Shown: positions 1-8,732 of the stretch, piece after piece
Layout of the letters: each line of letters opens with the position of its first letter
How positions within the stretch are numbered: position 1 is the first letter of the stretch
Assembly: GCF_003007675.1 (NCBI RefSeq)
Contig: NZ_PXNP01000085.1
Coordinates: 147,960-211,959 of the forward strand
Direction of reading: 5' to 3'
DNA length: 64,000 nucleotides
From: Marinobacter fuscus
GTDB lineage: Bacteria; Pseudomonadota; Gammaproteobacteria; Pseudomonadales; Oleiphilaceae
The notes under the pieces: model-generated
Databases searched by the model: none
The model's input: the letters and a program-made list of their open reading frames with translations, nothing else
What the model was told of the DNA's origin: nothing
Program-made: the position numbers and the translations under genes

Positions 1-53
1 TTGCAGGTTTATACTGTCTGCTCATTCGACGGAGACTGAGCGGAGGCGCCACC

Positions 54-716
54 ATGGGCGATTATCAACATCACTGGAAAGATGGCACACCGGTTCATCT
101 TCCCCTTGGTAAAATCGTTTGCGTGGGGCGCAACTACGCCGAACACGCCAGAGAGCTGAACAACCCGGTACCCGATCAGCCCCTGCTGTTCATCAAACCG
201 GCCACCTCGGCGGTGCATCTCACCCGCCCACTGTCGTACCCCAAGGATCAGGGCTCGGTTCACTTCGAGACCGAGCTCGCGGTTCTGATCGGCAAGCCTC
301 TGACCCACGCCTCCGCCAGTGAGGCTGAGGCCGCCATTCTCGGTTATGGCCTTGCTCTGGATCTGACCTTGCGGGATGTGCAGAGCCAGTTGAAAGACAA
401 AGGCCATCCGTGGGAGCGGGCCAAAGCCTTCGACGGTGCCTGCCCGCTGTCACCGTTTGTGGCGGCCGAGAAACTACCCAGGGGCAATCTGCACTTTACC
501 CTCGACATCGACGGCCAGCGCCAGCAAACCGGAGACACTGCCGATATGCTCAATCCGGTGGTGCCACTGATTGCCCACATCAGCAGACAGTTTTCCCTGA
601 TGCCCGGCGATGTGGTGCTCACCGGCACACCTAAAGGTGTTGGCCCGTTAAACTCCGGGCAAACCCTGTCCCTTGAGCTGGAAGATGTGTTATTTGTGGA
701 AACCACAGTGGTCTGA
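54..716 (+). CDS. Fumarylacetoacetate hydrolase (FAH) family protein, YcgM-like
   Basis: A 220-residue FAH-fold enzyme of the short YcgM/FAHD1 type, a family that hydrolyses or decarboxylates C-C bonds of beta-dicarbonyl substrates such as fumarylpyruvate or oxaloacetate with a Mg2+ or Mn2+ ion. Visible signatures are GRNYAEHARELNN near residue 25, the metal-site stretch FETELAVLIG near residue 73 and the C-terminal LTGTPKGVGPL. The length is normal for the family. The ATG at 54 follows a GGAGG about 7 bases upstream. The substrate cannot be read from the sequence. The downstream kinase gene lies 60 bases away on the same strand. Confidence 0.9.
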   Translation: MGDYQHHWKDGTPVHLPLGKIVCVGRNYAEHARELNNPVPDQPLLFIKPATSAVHLTRPLSYPKDQGSVHFETELAVLIGKPLTHASASEAEAAILGYGLALDLTLRDVQSQLKDKGHPWERAKAFDGACPLSPFVAAEKLPRGNLHFTLDIDGQRQQTGDTADMLNPVVPLIAHISRQFSLMPGDVVLTGTPKGVGPLNSGQTLSLELEDVLFVETTVV

Positions 717-776
717 AGCCGCCAAGGTTACGCATATTCAGGCACACCATCTGGTTCAGGGAGACTCGGGCAGATC

Positions 777-2081
777 ATGGCGAAAAAACCGGTAACCTCG
801 CGCACTGGGCGCTTTCTCAAACTCGCAGGCATGACCGCATCGGTTGCGGGCCAGTACGCTGGCCAACGCGCCCGCCGGGTGTTCCGCACCGAAAACGACG
901 AAGGCGCTCAGAGCGAAAGCTACACCCGAATGGCGGGCCAGATTGCCGACACCCTGGGTGAGTTGAAAGGTGCGGTGATGAAAGTCGGCCAGATTGCCTC
1001 GCAGACCCAGGATTTTCTCCCCAAGGAATTCTCGGACGCTCTGGAAAAACTGCAAAAAGAAGCCCCACCCATGCCCTTCGAGGTGATCCTGGAACAGGTT
1101 GAAGCCGAGCTGGGCAAGCCGGTGGGGGAGCTGTTCGAGTACCTGCAGGAAACACCTTACGCCTCGGCATCTATCGGCCAGGTGCACCGGGCACGCCTGC
1201 ACGACGGCACCGACGTGATTGTGAAGGTACAGTACCCCGGAGTGGACGAGTCCTGTGACTCAGACCTGAAACAGCTGCGCCTGGCTCTGAAAATGGGCGG
1301 GCTTCTGAAGATGCCGAAAGAAACGGTCGACCAGTTGTTCGGCGAAATCCGGGTGCGGCTGAAAGAGGAACTGGATTACGAGAACGAAGCGCGCAATCTG
1401 AAACTGTTCCACGAGTTCCATCAGGATCAACCCTGGGTGGTGATTCCGGAGGTGGTTGACAGCCACTCCACCCGCCGGGTTCTAACCCTGGAGCTGGTGG
1501 AGGGGGATCACGTCAGCAAGGTAACACCAGATCGCTACAGCCAGGACACCCTGAATCTGATCGGGCATCGCATTTTTACCATCATGGCGGATCAGCTGTT
1601 CCGCTTTCAGTGCATCCACGGCGACCCCCATGCGGGCAACTTCGCCTACCGGCCTGATGGCACCATCGTCATGTACGACTTCGGCTGCGTGAAAAAGCTC
1701 AAGCCGGAAATTGTCGAGGCCTACCGTAAAGCCCTGATCGCGGCACTGGAAGAAGACTATGAGGCGCTGGACCAGTACCTGATCGACCTGGGCGCCCGGG
1801 TTGATCACCAGCCTGCGGTGGATGAAGCCTATTACGCCATGTGGCGGGACATTCTGATTATTCCGTTCCTGAACGACGAGCCCTACGATTTTGCCGAGGC
1901 GGATATCCACAAACACGTGGCCGCCAAAACCAGCACCGTGTTCAAATACCTCGACTACTTCAAGCCGCCGGTGGAAAGCATCTTTATCGACCGGATGATT
2001 GCCGGGCACTACTGGATGCTGAAACGACTGGGGGTGCAGGCGGCATTCCGGAGTGAACTGGAGAAGTACCTCCGGGGCTAG
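777..2081 (+). CDS. ABC1/AarF/UbiB-family atypical kinase
   Basis: A 434-residue member of the ABC1 (UbiB/COQ8-like) atypical kinase family, whose best known members support ubiquinone synthesis. The hallmark KxGQ motif appears as KVGQIAS near residue 64, followed by QDFLPKEF, the Ala-rich nucleotide loop region ASIGQVHRA near 126, the lysine strand VIVKVQYPGV, the catalytic-loop equivalent HGDPHAGNF near 281 and the metal-binding DFG-like MYDFGCVK. It lacks the C-terminal transmembrane helices of canonical UbiB, so it is more likely a paralogue of unknown target than the primary ubiB. All key residues look intact. Confidence 0.9.
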   Translation: MAKKPVTSRTGRFLKLAGMTASVAGQYAGQRARRVFRTENDEGAQSESYTRMAGQIADTLGELKGAVMKVGQIASQTQDFLPKEFSDALEKLQKEAPPMPFEVILEQVEAELGKPVGELFEYLQETPYASASIGQVHRARLHDGTDVIVKVQYPGVDESCDSDLKQLRLALKMGGLLKMPKETVDQLFGEIRVRLKEELDYENEARNLKLFHEFHQDQPWVVIPEVVDSHSTRRVLTLELVEGDHVSKVTPDRYSQDTLNLIGHRIFTIMADQLFRFQCIHGDPHAGNFAYRPDGTIVMYDFGCVKKLKPEIVEAYRKALIAALEEDYEALDQYLIDLGARVDHQPAVDEAYYAMWRDILIIPFLNDEPYDFAEADIHKHVAAKTSTVFKYLDYFKPPVESIFIDRMIAGHYWMLKRLGVQAAFRSELEKYLRG

Positions 2082-2091
2082 ATGGCAGCCC

Positions 2092-2204
2092 AGCCCGGTC
2101 GGGGAGTGCCTTCCAAAACACACTCCTTCGGCACATCCATGTGGCGCTTGAGTTCCGCCATCCATGGCTCCACACAGTTTTGGAAGGCACTCCCCGACCG
2201 GGCT
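2092..2204. repeat. Long intergenic inverted repeat with 28-bp perfect arms
   Basis: The arms at 2092-2119 and 2177-2204 are exact reverse complements and enclose a 57-base loop. The loop holds two smaller near-palindromes, around ACATCCATGT and CCATCCATGG. The element fills most of the gap between the convergent kinase and sirtuin genes. It has no T-tract, so it is not a textbook terminator, though the RNA hairpin could stop or protect transcripts from both sides. Its modular palindrome-in-palindrome build suggests a dispersed repeat or small non-autonomous element. That is inference. Confidence 0.85.
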
Positions 2205-2222
2205 TCGAACGTATACGGATGA

Positions 2223-2900
2223 TCACAAAAAGCGGGAAACCCACTCCTGCACCCCTTCGGAGGCGCCTTTGCGAATCACCCGGGCACGGGAAACCGAGGC
2301 TGGCTCACCGGGATCGATCACGGTAATCGGCACATCAATACCCACCTCATACACCAGCCCGGCCGCCGGGTATACCTGCAACGAAGTGCCCACAATCAGC
2401 AACTGATCGGCGGTGCGCACCACGTCGGCGGCAGCCTCCAGCATCGGCACTTCTTCACCGAACCAGACAATGTGCGGGCGCAACTGTTCGCCGTGGTCAC
2501 AGGTATCACCCGGGTTTATGTCGCGATAGCCAATATCGTAGACCAAGCCGGGGTCGACCGAACTGCGGGCCTTGGTGAGTTCACCGTGCAGATGCAGCAC
2601 GTTGCTCGAGCCTCCACGCTCATGCAGATCATCGACGTTTTGGGTGACCACGGTAACCTGATACCGGAGTTCGAGTTCTGCCAGCAATCGATGGGCGGGG
2701 TTAGGCTGTACCGACTGCAGCTGGCGGCGGCGCTCATTGTAAAAACGCAGCACCAGATCCCGGTTGCGCTGGAACGCCTCCGGGGTGGCCACATCATAGA
2801 CACTGTGTTGCTCCCAGAGCCCATCGTTGTCACGGAAGGTGGAGAGGCCGCTTTCGGCGCTGATGCCAGCGCCGGTGAGAACAACAATATGCTCCTTCAT
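2223..2900 (-). CDS. cobB: NAD-dependent protein deacylase, sirtuin (CobB/SIRT5-like, Zn site lost)
   Basis: A 225-residue class III sirtuin that removes acyl groups from protein lysines using NAD+. Seen: GAGISAESG at residues 10-18, TQNVDD near 86, catalytic His105 in LHLHGE, and the Tyr54/Arg57 pair (YNER) that in SIRT5 and E. coli CobB binds the carboxylate of succinyl-lysine. The zinc-binding module normally carries four cysteines. Here only Cys134 remains, followed directly by GEQLRPHIVWFGE, so the protein probably folds without zinc. Its ATG overlaps the TGA of the upstream flavoenzyme by one base (ATGA), so the two are translationally coupled. Confidence 0.92.
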   Translation of the reverse strand: MKEHIVVLTGAGISAESGLSTFRDNDGLWEQHSVYDVATPEAFQRNRDLVLRFYNERRRQLQSVQPNPAHRLLAELELRYQVTVVTQNVDDLHERGGSSNVLHLHGELTKARSSVDPGLVYDIGYRDINPGDTCDHGEQLRPHIVWFGEEVPMLEAAADVVRTADQLLIVGTSLQVYPAAGLVYEVGIDVPITVIDPGEPASVSRARVIRKGASEGVQEWVSRFL

Positions 2901-4303
2901 CAGTCGAAGATCTTCCCCGGGTTCATGATGTTGTTGGGGTCGAACACCTGCTTGATACCGCGCAGGTAGGCAATCTCCGCCTCACTCCGGGTGTACTGCA
3001 GATAGGGCTTTTTGGTCATGCCAACGCCATGTTCGGCCGACACACTGCCCTGGTACCGCTCGACGATTTCGAACACCCACTTGTTCACCTGCTCGCACTT
3101 GGCGAAGAACTCTTCTTTATCCATGTCTTCCGGTTTCAAAATGTTCAGGTGCAGGTTGCCGTCGCCGATGTGGCCAAACCAGATGATCTCGAAGTCCGGG
3201 TAGTGCTCGGCAACCACGCTGTCGATTTCTTCAAGGAAACCGGGCACCCTGGACACCACCACCGAAATGTCATTCTTGTAGGGGATACGGGGCGCAATGG
3301 ATTCAGAAATCCGCTCCCGTAACTGCCACAGGTTCTGCGCCTGAGTCTCGCTCTGGCTGATCACGCCGTCCAGCACCCAGCCCTGCTCCACGCAGTGCTC
3401 AAACAGGTTCATGGCATCGTCCATCACCTGGTCGGAGACCGCCTCGAACTCCAGCAGGGCGTAATAAGGCGCTTCGGTCTCGAACGGTGCCTGCACCTGG
3501 CCGTGCGCCAGCACGTGCCCCATGGCCTGATGAGAGAAGAACTCGTAGGCGGTGAGGTCCAGGGTCTTCTGGAACGTCTGCAAAACGTCCATGGTGTTGG
3601 ACAGGTCATTGAGCCCCAGAACCAGCACCGTCAGATCATCCGGCTTACGGGTAAGCTTCATGGTGGCTTCGGTGATGAACCCCAGGGTACCTTCGGCGCC
3701 GATAAACAGGTGGCGAAGATCGTAACCGGTGTTGTTCTTGGCCAGATCCTTGTTCAGGTCAAGAATGTCCCCCTTTCCGGTAACCACCTTCAAACCAGCT
3801 ACCCAATCCCGGCTCATGCCCCAACGAATCACCTTGATGCCACCGGCGTTGGTCGACAGGTTGCCACCCAACTGACTGGACCCTGCCGAGGCGAAATCCA
3901 CCGGGTAATAAAGATCGTTGTCGTCCGCAAACGTCTGCAACTGCTCAGTGACCACACCCGCCTGGCAGCGCACGGTTCGGTCGCTGGCATTAAATTCCAG
4001 AATCTGGTTCATGTTGTCGAAGGCAACAACCACTTCACCATTGGCCGCCACGGCGCCAGCGCTGAGGCCGGTTCTTCCGCCCGACGGCACCAGTGCCACC
4101 TGGTTCTCGTTGGCAAACCTCACCAACGCCTGAACCTGCTCAGTGGTTTTCGGCAGCACGATAGCCAGGGGCTTCGGCGGGTAGATCTTGGTCCAGTCTT
4201 TACCGTAATTTTCCAGGTCTGACGGGTCAGTCAGGACTTTGCCCGGGTTCTCCGGAGTGGCAACCAGCTGTTTCAGGGAAGCAACGATCTGTTCGGAACT
4301 CAT
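2900..4303 (-). CDS. FAD-linked dehydrogenase, D-2-hydroxyglutarate/D-lactate dehydrogenase type
   Basis: A 467-residue flavoenzyme of the GlcD/D-LDH/D2HGDH family. The N-terminal half has the PCMH FAD-binding fold (LVPSGGRTGLSAGAV near residue 74, SQLGGNLSTNAGG near 143). The C-terminal half has the substrate/metal signatures GHIGDGNLHLNI and SAEHGVGMTKKPYL and ends NIMNPGKIF. It is divergent from serA. SerA-type enzymes can reduce 2-oxoglutarate to D-2-hydroxyglutarate, and in Pseudomonas stutzeri a D2HGDH beside serA reoxidises it, so D-2-hydroxyglutarate is the favoured substrate here. D-lactate remains possible. The electron acceptor is unknown. The stop overlaps the sirtuin start. Confidence 0.85.
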   Translation of the reverse strand: MSSEQIVASLKQLVATPENPGKVLTDPSDLENYGKDWTKIYPPKPLAIVLPKTTEQVQALVRFANENQVALVPSGGRTGLSAGAVAANGEVVVAFDNMNQILEFNASDRTVRCQAGVVTEQLQTFADDNDLYYPVDFASAGSSQLGGNLSTNAGGIKVIRWGMSRDWVAGLKVVTGKGDILDLNKDLAKNNTGYDLRHLFIGAEGTLGFITEATMKLTRKPDDLTVLVLGLNDLSNTMDVLQTFQKTLDLTAYEFFSHQAMGHVLAHGQVQAPFETEAPYYALLEFEAVSDQVMDDAMNLFEHCVEQGWVLDGVISQSETQAQNLWQLRERISESIAPRIPYKNDISVVVSRVPGFLEEIDSVVAEHYPDFEIIWFGHIGDGNLHLNILKPEDMDKEEFFAKCEQVNKWVFEIVERYQGSVSAEHGVGMTKKPYLQYTRSEAEIAYLRGIKQVFDPNNIMNPGKIFD

Positions 4304-4403
4304 GGATGCTAGGGTCTCATCTGGGTTGATCCAGAACCGACTAACCTGACAACGAAAAAGAATTGACTCAGGTTAACCGGCGCACTGTGAAAATCTCGGT
4401 TTA

Positions 4404-4412
4404 TGGTATCAT
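4404..4412 (+). promoter_or_regulatory. Extended -10 promoter of serA with overlapping palindrome
   Basis: TGGTATCAT fits an extended -10 element (TGn plus TATAAT-like TATCAT), about 90 bases before the serA ATG. The -35 region is poor, as expected for extended -10 promoters. An 11-base palindrome GGTATCATACC (4405-4415) sits on the -10 and could be an operator. The rest of the 192-base divergent region shows no second clear promoter for the leftward dehydrogenase. Confidence 0.5.
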
Positions 4413-4495
4413 ACCGGCCCTGTTCTGTGAGCCGGGCCAACCAGGATCCCCGGCCACGGGTCATTTCACGTGACGAAAGGTTCGGAAGCAAGCCC

Positions 4496-5725
4496 ATGTC
4501 AAATACGTCTCTCGAAAAGAGCAAAATCCGTATCCTGCTGCTGGAAGGTGTGCATCAGTCTGCGATTGATACCCTCAACGCTGCAGGTTATACCAACATC
4601 GAGTATCTGACCCATTCACTGGGTGAGGAAGAGCTGATCGAGAAGATTGCCGATGCGCACTTCGTCGGTATTCGTTCCCGCACCCAGCTGACCGAGAAAG
4701 TATTTGAAGCGGCCAAAAAGCTGGTCGCGGTGGGCTGTTTCTGTATCGGTACCAATCAGGTCAACCTGCAGGCGGCCACCCGCCGTGGTATCGCTGTGTT
4801 CAACGCGCCTTTCTCTAACACCCGCTCCGTGGCGGAGCTGGTTCTGGCTCAGGCTATTTTGCTGCTGCGCGGCGTACCCGAGAAGAGCGCCAAGGCCCAT
4901 CGCGGTGAGTGGCTGAAATCTGCCAAGAACAGCTATGAAATCCGTGGTAAGAAGCTGGGCATTATCGGTTACGGCAACATCGGTACCCAGTTCAGCGTAC
5001 TGGCCGAAAGCCTGGGTATGGACGTTTATTTCTACGACGTAGTCTCCAAGCTGCCGATCGGCAACGCCACACAGGTTGGCAGCATGCAAGAGCTGCTCAA
5101 TATGGCCGACGTGGTTTCCCTGCACGTACCGGAAACACCAGCTACCAAGTACATGTTCAAGGCCGAGCAGTTTGCCCAGATGAAACCCGGCTCGATTTTT
5201 ATGAATGCCTCCCGGGGCACCGTTGTCGATATTGACGCCCTGGCCGAAGCGCTGAGTTCCGGCAAACTGCTGGGCGCAGCCGTCGACGTTTTCCCGGTTG
5301 AGCCCAAGTCTAACGATGAAGAGTTTGTTTCTCCGCTGCGCGAGTTCGACAACTGCATCCTGACACCGCACGTAGGCGGCTCCACCATCGAGGCCCAGGA
5401 AAACATCGGCCGCGAAGTGGCCGAGAAGCTGGCCATGTACAGTGACAACGGCACCTCCGTGTCGTCCGTCAACTTCCCGGAAGTCGCCCTGCCCTCACAC
5501 CCTGATCAGCACCGCCTGCTGCACATCCACGAGAACGTGCCGGGCGTGATGTCCGAGATCAACCAGGTGTTCTCCGAGAACGGCATCAACGTGTGTGGTC
5601 AGTACCTGCAAACCAAGGAAGACATTGGTTACGTGGTGGTCGATGTCGATAAGGCCTACGGCGAGCTGGCGCTTGAGAAGCTGCGTCAGGTAAAAGGTAC
5701 GATTCGCTGTCGCGTGCTGTTCTAA
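4496..5725 (+). CDS. serA: D-3-phosphoglycerate dehydrogenase
   Basis: A 409-residue SerA, close to the E. coli length (410). It catalyses the first step of L-serine synthesis, oxidising 3-phosphoglycerate with NAD+. Seen: Rossmann motif IIGYGNIGTQ near residue 160, catalytic Arg in ASRGTVVD, catalytic His in LTPHVGGSTIEAQENIG, and a C-terminal ACT domain (about 335-409, HENVPGVMSEINQVF...) for serine feedback. The ATG at 4496 (MSNTSLEKSKIRILLLEG) is preferred over an upstream in-frame ATG at 4403 because it matches the family start and is preceded by GGAAG. It is monocistronic, with a strong terminator just downstream. Confidence 0.97.
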   Translation: MSNTSLEKSKIRILLLEGVHQSAIDTLNAAGYTNIEYLTHSLGEEELIEKIADAHFVGIRSRTQLTEKVFEAAKKLVAVGCFCIGTNQVNLQAATRRGIAVFNAPFSNTRSVAELVLAQAILLLRGVPEKSAKAHRGEWLKSAKNSYEIRGKKLGIIGYGNIGTQFSVLAESLGMDVYFYDVVSKLPIGNATQVGSMQELLNMADVVSLHVPETPATKYMFKAEQFAQMKPGSIFMNASRGTVVDIDALAEALSSGKLLGAAVDVFPVEPKSNDEEFVSPLREFDNCILTPHVGGSTIEAQENIGREVAEKLAMYSDNGTSVSSVNFPEVALPSHPDQHRLLHIHENVPGVMSEINQVFSENGINVCGQYLQTKEDIGYVVVDVDKAYGELALEKLRQVKGTIRCRVLF

Positions 5726-5755
5726 GCGGCAGACAGCTGCCACGCCTGAATACGA

Positions 5756-5784
5756 AAAAGCCCCTGAGTTCAGGGGCTTTTTTT
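5756..5784 (+). terminator. Rho-independent terminator of serA (probably bidirectional)
   Basis: A 12-bp stem (AAAAGCCCCTGA with TCAGGGGCTTTT, loop GT) is followed by a T-run. The A-run on the 5' side makes it work for the convergent OmpA-family gene as well. Confidence 0.93.
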
Positions 5785-5801
5785 ATTCACCGGACAACCT
5801 G

Positions 5802-6461
5802 TTACTGCTGCATTGGCACCAGCGTCAGCTCAACCCGGCGGTTCTGCTCTCGGCCTGCGGCAGAATCATTAGACGCTACCGGATATCGCTCGCCGTAGCC
5901 GGTTGCACGGGTACGACGGGACTCGATGCCCTGGTTCAGCAGAAAATCGCGAACTGAAGACGCACGGCGCTCACTCAGCAACTGGTTGTAGCTGTCAGAA
6001 CCGGTACTGTCAGTGTGGCCTTCGATCTGGATAATGGTTTTATCAAACTCTTTCAACACCAGAGCCACAGATTCCAGAGTACCGGTGAAGCCGGAGCGGA
6101 TGCTCGACTGGTCGGTATTAAACGTGATGTTACCCGGCATAATCAGGTCGATCTGGTCGCCATTACGAACCACCCGCACACCGGTGCCTTCCAGGCGATG
6201 GCGCAACTGGGCCTCCTGACGATCCATGTAGTAACCAATACCTCCACCGACAGCGGCACCACCGGCTGCGCCAATCAGCGCACCCTTGCCGCGGTCACTC
6301 TTGCTGGAAGTGGCAGCACCGATGGCAGCACCACCTATGGCGCCAATAATGCTACCCTTGGTCGCATTGGAGGTCTTCTCTTCACCCGTGTAAGGGTCGT
6401 ATGTCATACAGCCGCTCAGGCCAACCGTTGCTACTGCAAAAGCAAGAATGGTCTTTTTCAC
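5802..6461 (-). CDS. OmpA-family outer-membrane lipoprotein with glycine-zipper domain
   Basis: A 219-residue YiaD-like lipoprotein. The signal peptide ends in lipobox LSGC (Cys18). Residues about 36-80 form a glycine-zipper segment (SIIGAIGGAAIGAA, GALIGAAGGAAVGGGIGYY). The C-terminal OmpA domain (about 105-215) has the peptidoglycan-binding signature IEGHTDSTGSDSYNQLLSERRASSVRDFL. Such proteins anchor the outer membrane to the murein. The start is a GTG at 6461 with AGGAG 6 bases upstream. The next gene upstream on the same strand is an alpha/beta hydrolase 55 bases away. Confidence 0.93.
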   Translation of the reverse strand: MKKTILAFAVATVGLSGCMTYDPYTGEEKTSNATKGSIIGAIGGAAIGAATSSKSDRGKGALIGAAGGAAVGGGIGYYMDRQEAQLRHRLEGTGVRVVRNGDQIDLIMPGNITFNTDQSSIRSGFTGTLESVALVLKEFDKTIIQIEGHTDSTGSDSYNQLLSERRASSVRDFLLNQGIESRRTRATGYGERYPVASNDSAAGREQNRRVELTLVPMQQ

Positions 6462-6516
6462 TGCTATCTCCTGTCTGAACCTTACCGAAGCACAACATTG
6501 CCGCCAGCGGCATGCC

Positions 6517-7506
6517 TCACTCCATGAACGTATCTATTATCGTGTTGAATACCGTCGCCTGCAGATCCTTCGCTTCGTTCACCAGATGGTGGCGGCCATC
6601 CGGAATTTTCCGTTCCTTCACTGACGCAAACTTGTTTCTGATAATTCTCAGATTGTGCTGCCAGTCCACTGTCAGGTCTTTTTCACCCTGAACTACCGTC
6701 ACCGGAAAATCCACCGGCCGGGCCGACTCGATATGCGGCACCCACTTGCGCAGAGCCGTTACCCAGTCCACGTGAACCGCCCGGGCCTGAAGCGGATCAT
6801 GCTCCCGTAAAAACCGCAGAAAACGGGTGTTGCCGCTGTTACGGCTGAACGCACGCTTCCATCGGTTCAGGAACGGCTTGAACAGGCTATGCAACACCTT
6901 TGCCCCCAGCCAGCCCATGGGCCTTATCAGGGGCGCCAGCAGCACCACGCGCCGGAACGCCGAGCTGTTCTGGTTGTGGTGATTCGATAACAGGTAGTCA
7001 ATCAGAATCGCACCACCTGTACTCTGGCCGACGGCAAACCACGGCCCGCGGATCTTATCCCGTACCCTGGCCATCACTTCCGACAGAACCGCCTGATATT
7101 CCAGAAAGCTGCCGATGGCCGCGGGCGTTCCACTGGACAGCCCGTGCCCGGGCTGATCATAAGCCAGCACATCAAACCCTGCGCCCAGACACCGGTCAAT
7201 CAGCTGAGTATACAAACCAACGTGGTCGAAATACCCGTGCAGAATGAACACGGTGCCACGGCAGGGCACATTGTCTGGCTGGCGGAAGTAATGCACCATC
7301 ACTTCATGCCGTACCGCCTTGATGTAGCCCTGGTGATACACCACTTCCGGATGTTCTACCCAGAGATCCAACCCGTAAAACCGGCAGTAGGCCTCCATTT
7401 CGGCGCTGAGTTCCCGGTGAACGGTCGGCTCGAAGGGTTCAAGACGGTCCAGTAAGGAGTGCCTGTCCCAGTTCGGTATTTCTATGGTATCTGTTTTCCA
7501 GTACAC
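6517..7506 (-). CDS. Alpha/beta hydrolase, monoacylglycerol-lipase-like
   Basis: A 329-residue serine hydrolase of the Hydrolase_4 (lysophospholipase/monoacylglycerol lipase) type. The oxyanion-hole strand FILHGYFDHVGLY lies near residue 88, the nucleophile elbow GQSTGG (GxSxG) near 163, the acid in VVQGEKDLTVDW and the catalytic His in DGRHHLVNE near 303. No signal peptide is seen, so it is probably cytoplasmic. The apparent start is a GTG at 7506 with a weak ribosome site, so the true start is uncertain. It is divergent from another alpha/beta hydrolase. Confidence 0.85.
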   Translation of the reverse strand: MYWKTDTIEIPNWDRHSLLDRLEPFEPTVHRELSAEMEAYCRFYGLDLWVEHPEVVYHQGYIKAVRHEVMVHYFRQPDNVPCRGTVFILHGYFDHVGLYTQLIDRCLGAGFDVLAYDQPGHGLSSGTPAAIGSFLEYQAVLSEVMARVRDKIRGPWFAVGQSTGGAILIDYLLSNHHNQNSSAFRRVVLLAPLIRPMGWLGAKVLHSLFKPFLNRWKRAFSRNSGNTRFLRFLREHDPLQARAVHVDWVTALRKWVPHIESARPVDFPVTVVQGEKDLTVDWQHNLRIIRNKFASVKERKIPDGRHHLVNEAKDLQATVFNTIIDTFME

Positions 7507-7576
7507 GTAGAGTTAAACGCCTGTCATGAATCCATATTTGCCGGTCATCCTATCGCAATCACAAAGGAGAGCACAG

Positions 7577-8470
7577 ATGTTCCAGCCGCTGTTCGAAGCC
7601 GGTTTACGACGAACCATGCAACACCTGGTGCGGCCGGTACTGTCGAAATCCTTTCCTCTTGGCGTGCAGCGTCGCTATATTCGCCAGGCCTACCGGACAT
7701 CATTTCTGCCCGGCGGCATCCGGCTGTCAAAAACCACTCTGGGCGGGGTTCCGGCTATCCGGCTGACGCCTTCCCAATCGCCGCGCGGAACCCTGCTTTA
7801 CCTGCATGGTGGCGGGTATGTGATGGGTTCGGCAAGCACCCATAAAGGCCTGGCAGGCTATCTGGCCAGGCATACCGACTGTGAGGTTGTCCTGCCCGAC
7901 TACCGACTGGCTCCGGAGCACCCTTTTCCCGCCGCACCGGACGATGCACAAGCAGTGTACACCGCCTTGCTTGACGAGGGCACCGCTCCGGAATCCCTTG
8001 CAATCGCCGGGGACTCGGCCGGTGGCGGCCTGGCGGTGGTATTGGCCATGCGATTACGGGATCGTAATCAGCCCCTGCCATCCTCCATTACTTGCTTTTC
8101 GCCCTGGACAGACCTGACCGAACAGGCGTTGTTCGCGCCGGATATTGAGCCCGTGCTGCACGCGGGCTGGACTTATCGGGCGGCGCGTTATTATGCCAAC
8201 GGCATGCCCCTGGCCCACCCGCTCATTTCGCCAGTTTACGGCGACCTGACCGGCCTGCCACCGCTGCTGATCCAGGTCGGCAGCCAGGAAATGCTGTTAA
8301 ATGACGCCCGTCGCCTGGCGGATCTGGCCAGGCAGCACCAGGTGGACGCCACGCTGGAGATCTACAACAACCTCTGGCATGTGTTTCAGGTGCATGCACC
8401 ACAGCTGCGTCGTGCCAGAGAAGCTCTGGCCATCGCCGGGCAACATATCAGGAGCAACTTTCCAGACTGA
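7577..8470 (+). CDS. Alpha/beta hydrolase fold-3 esterase (hormone-sensitive-lipase family)
   Basis: A 297-residue esterase of the HSL/family IV type. The diagnostic oxyanion motif HGGGYVMGS and nucleophile motif GDSAGGG are both present, with the catalytic His in NLWHVFQVH near the C terminus. The usual acidic segment (GSDE/DPLRDE-like) reads [10 protein letters not shown], so the position of the catalytic acid is not certain. The ATG at 7577 is chosen over 7526 because AAGGAG lies 7 bases before it. The 3' end overlaps the convergent GIY-YIG gene by 23 bases. Confidence 0.87.
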   Translation: MFQPLFEAGLRRTMQHLVRPVLSKSFPLGVQRRYIRQAYRTSFLPGGIRLSKTTLGGVPAIRLTPSQSPRGTLLYLHGGGYVMGSASTHKGLAGYLARHTDCEVVLPDYRLAPEHPFPAAPDDAQAVYTALLDEGTAPESLAIAGDSAGGGLAVVLAMRLRDRNQPLPSSITCFSPWTDLTEQALFAPDIEPVLHAGWTYRAARYYANGMPLAHPLISPVYGDLTGLPPLLIQVGSQEMLLNDARRLADLARQHQVDATLEIYNNLWHVFQVHAPQLRRAREALAIAGQHIRSNFPD

Positions 8471-8732
8471 CCAGGCCTTTTACCAGCGCTTCTTTGCGAG
8501 CCTTGGGCCAGCGCTTAACCTGCCACTCCAGCCGTGACGCCCGGCTTCGATCACCAGCGGGCATCTGGAACTCCAGCGTCAAAGGCCCCTTGCCCCGCAA
8601 ACTGCGGGCGCCCTTCGGCGCTCCGGCCTGATGCTCGGCAAAGCGCCGGGGCACATCGGTGGCAATGCCGGTATAGAGGCTGCCAGCCGCAGTACGCACC
8701 AGATACAGATACCAGCTATCAGCCTTGGCCAA
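8448..8732 (-). CDS. GIY-YIG domain protein, YhbQ-like
   Basis: A 94-residue single-domain GIY-YIG protein ([27 protein letters not shown]), similar in size to E. coli YhbQ. The family nicks DNA or RNA, and its physiological role is poorly known. The conserved Tyr pair and the Arg-x-x-x-His helix are present. The start appears to be TTG at 8732, preceded by GGGAG. It overlaps the downstream hydrolase (convergent, 23 bases) and the upstream EamA gene (same strand, 14 bases). Confidence 0.85.
   Translation of the reverse strand: MAKADSWYLYLVRTAAGSLYTGIATDVPRRFAEHQAGAPKGARSLRGKGPLTLEFQMPAGDRSRASRLEWQVKRWPKARKEALVKGLVSLESCS

Noticed and set aside
4304..4495. Possible riboswitch between the dehydrogenase and serA
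   Set aside because: The leader is only about 77 bases and lacks any recognisable aptamer. The palindrome on the -10 element is a simpler explanation for control.
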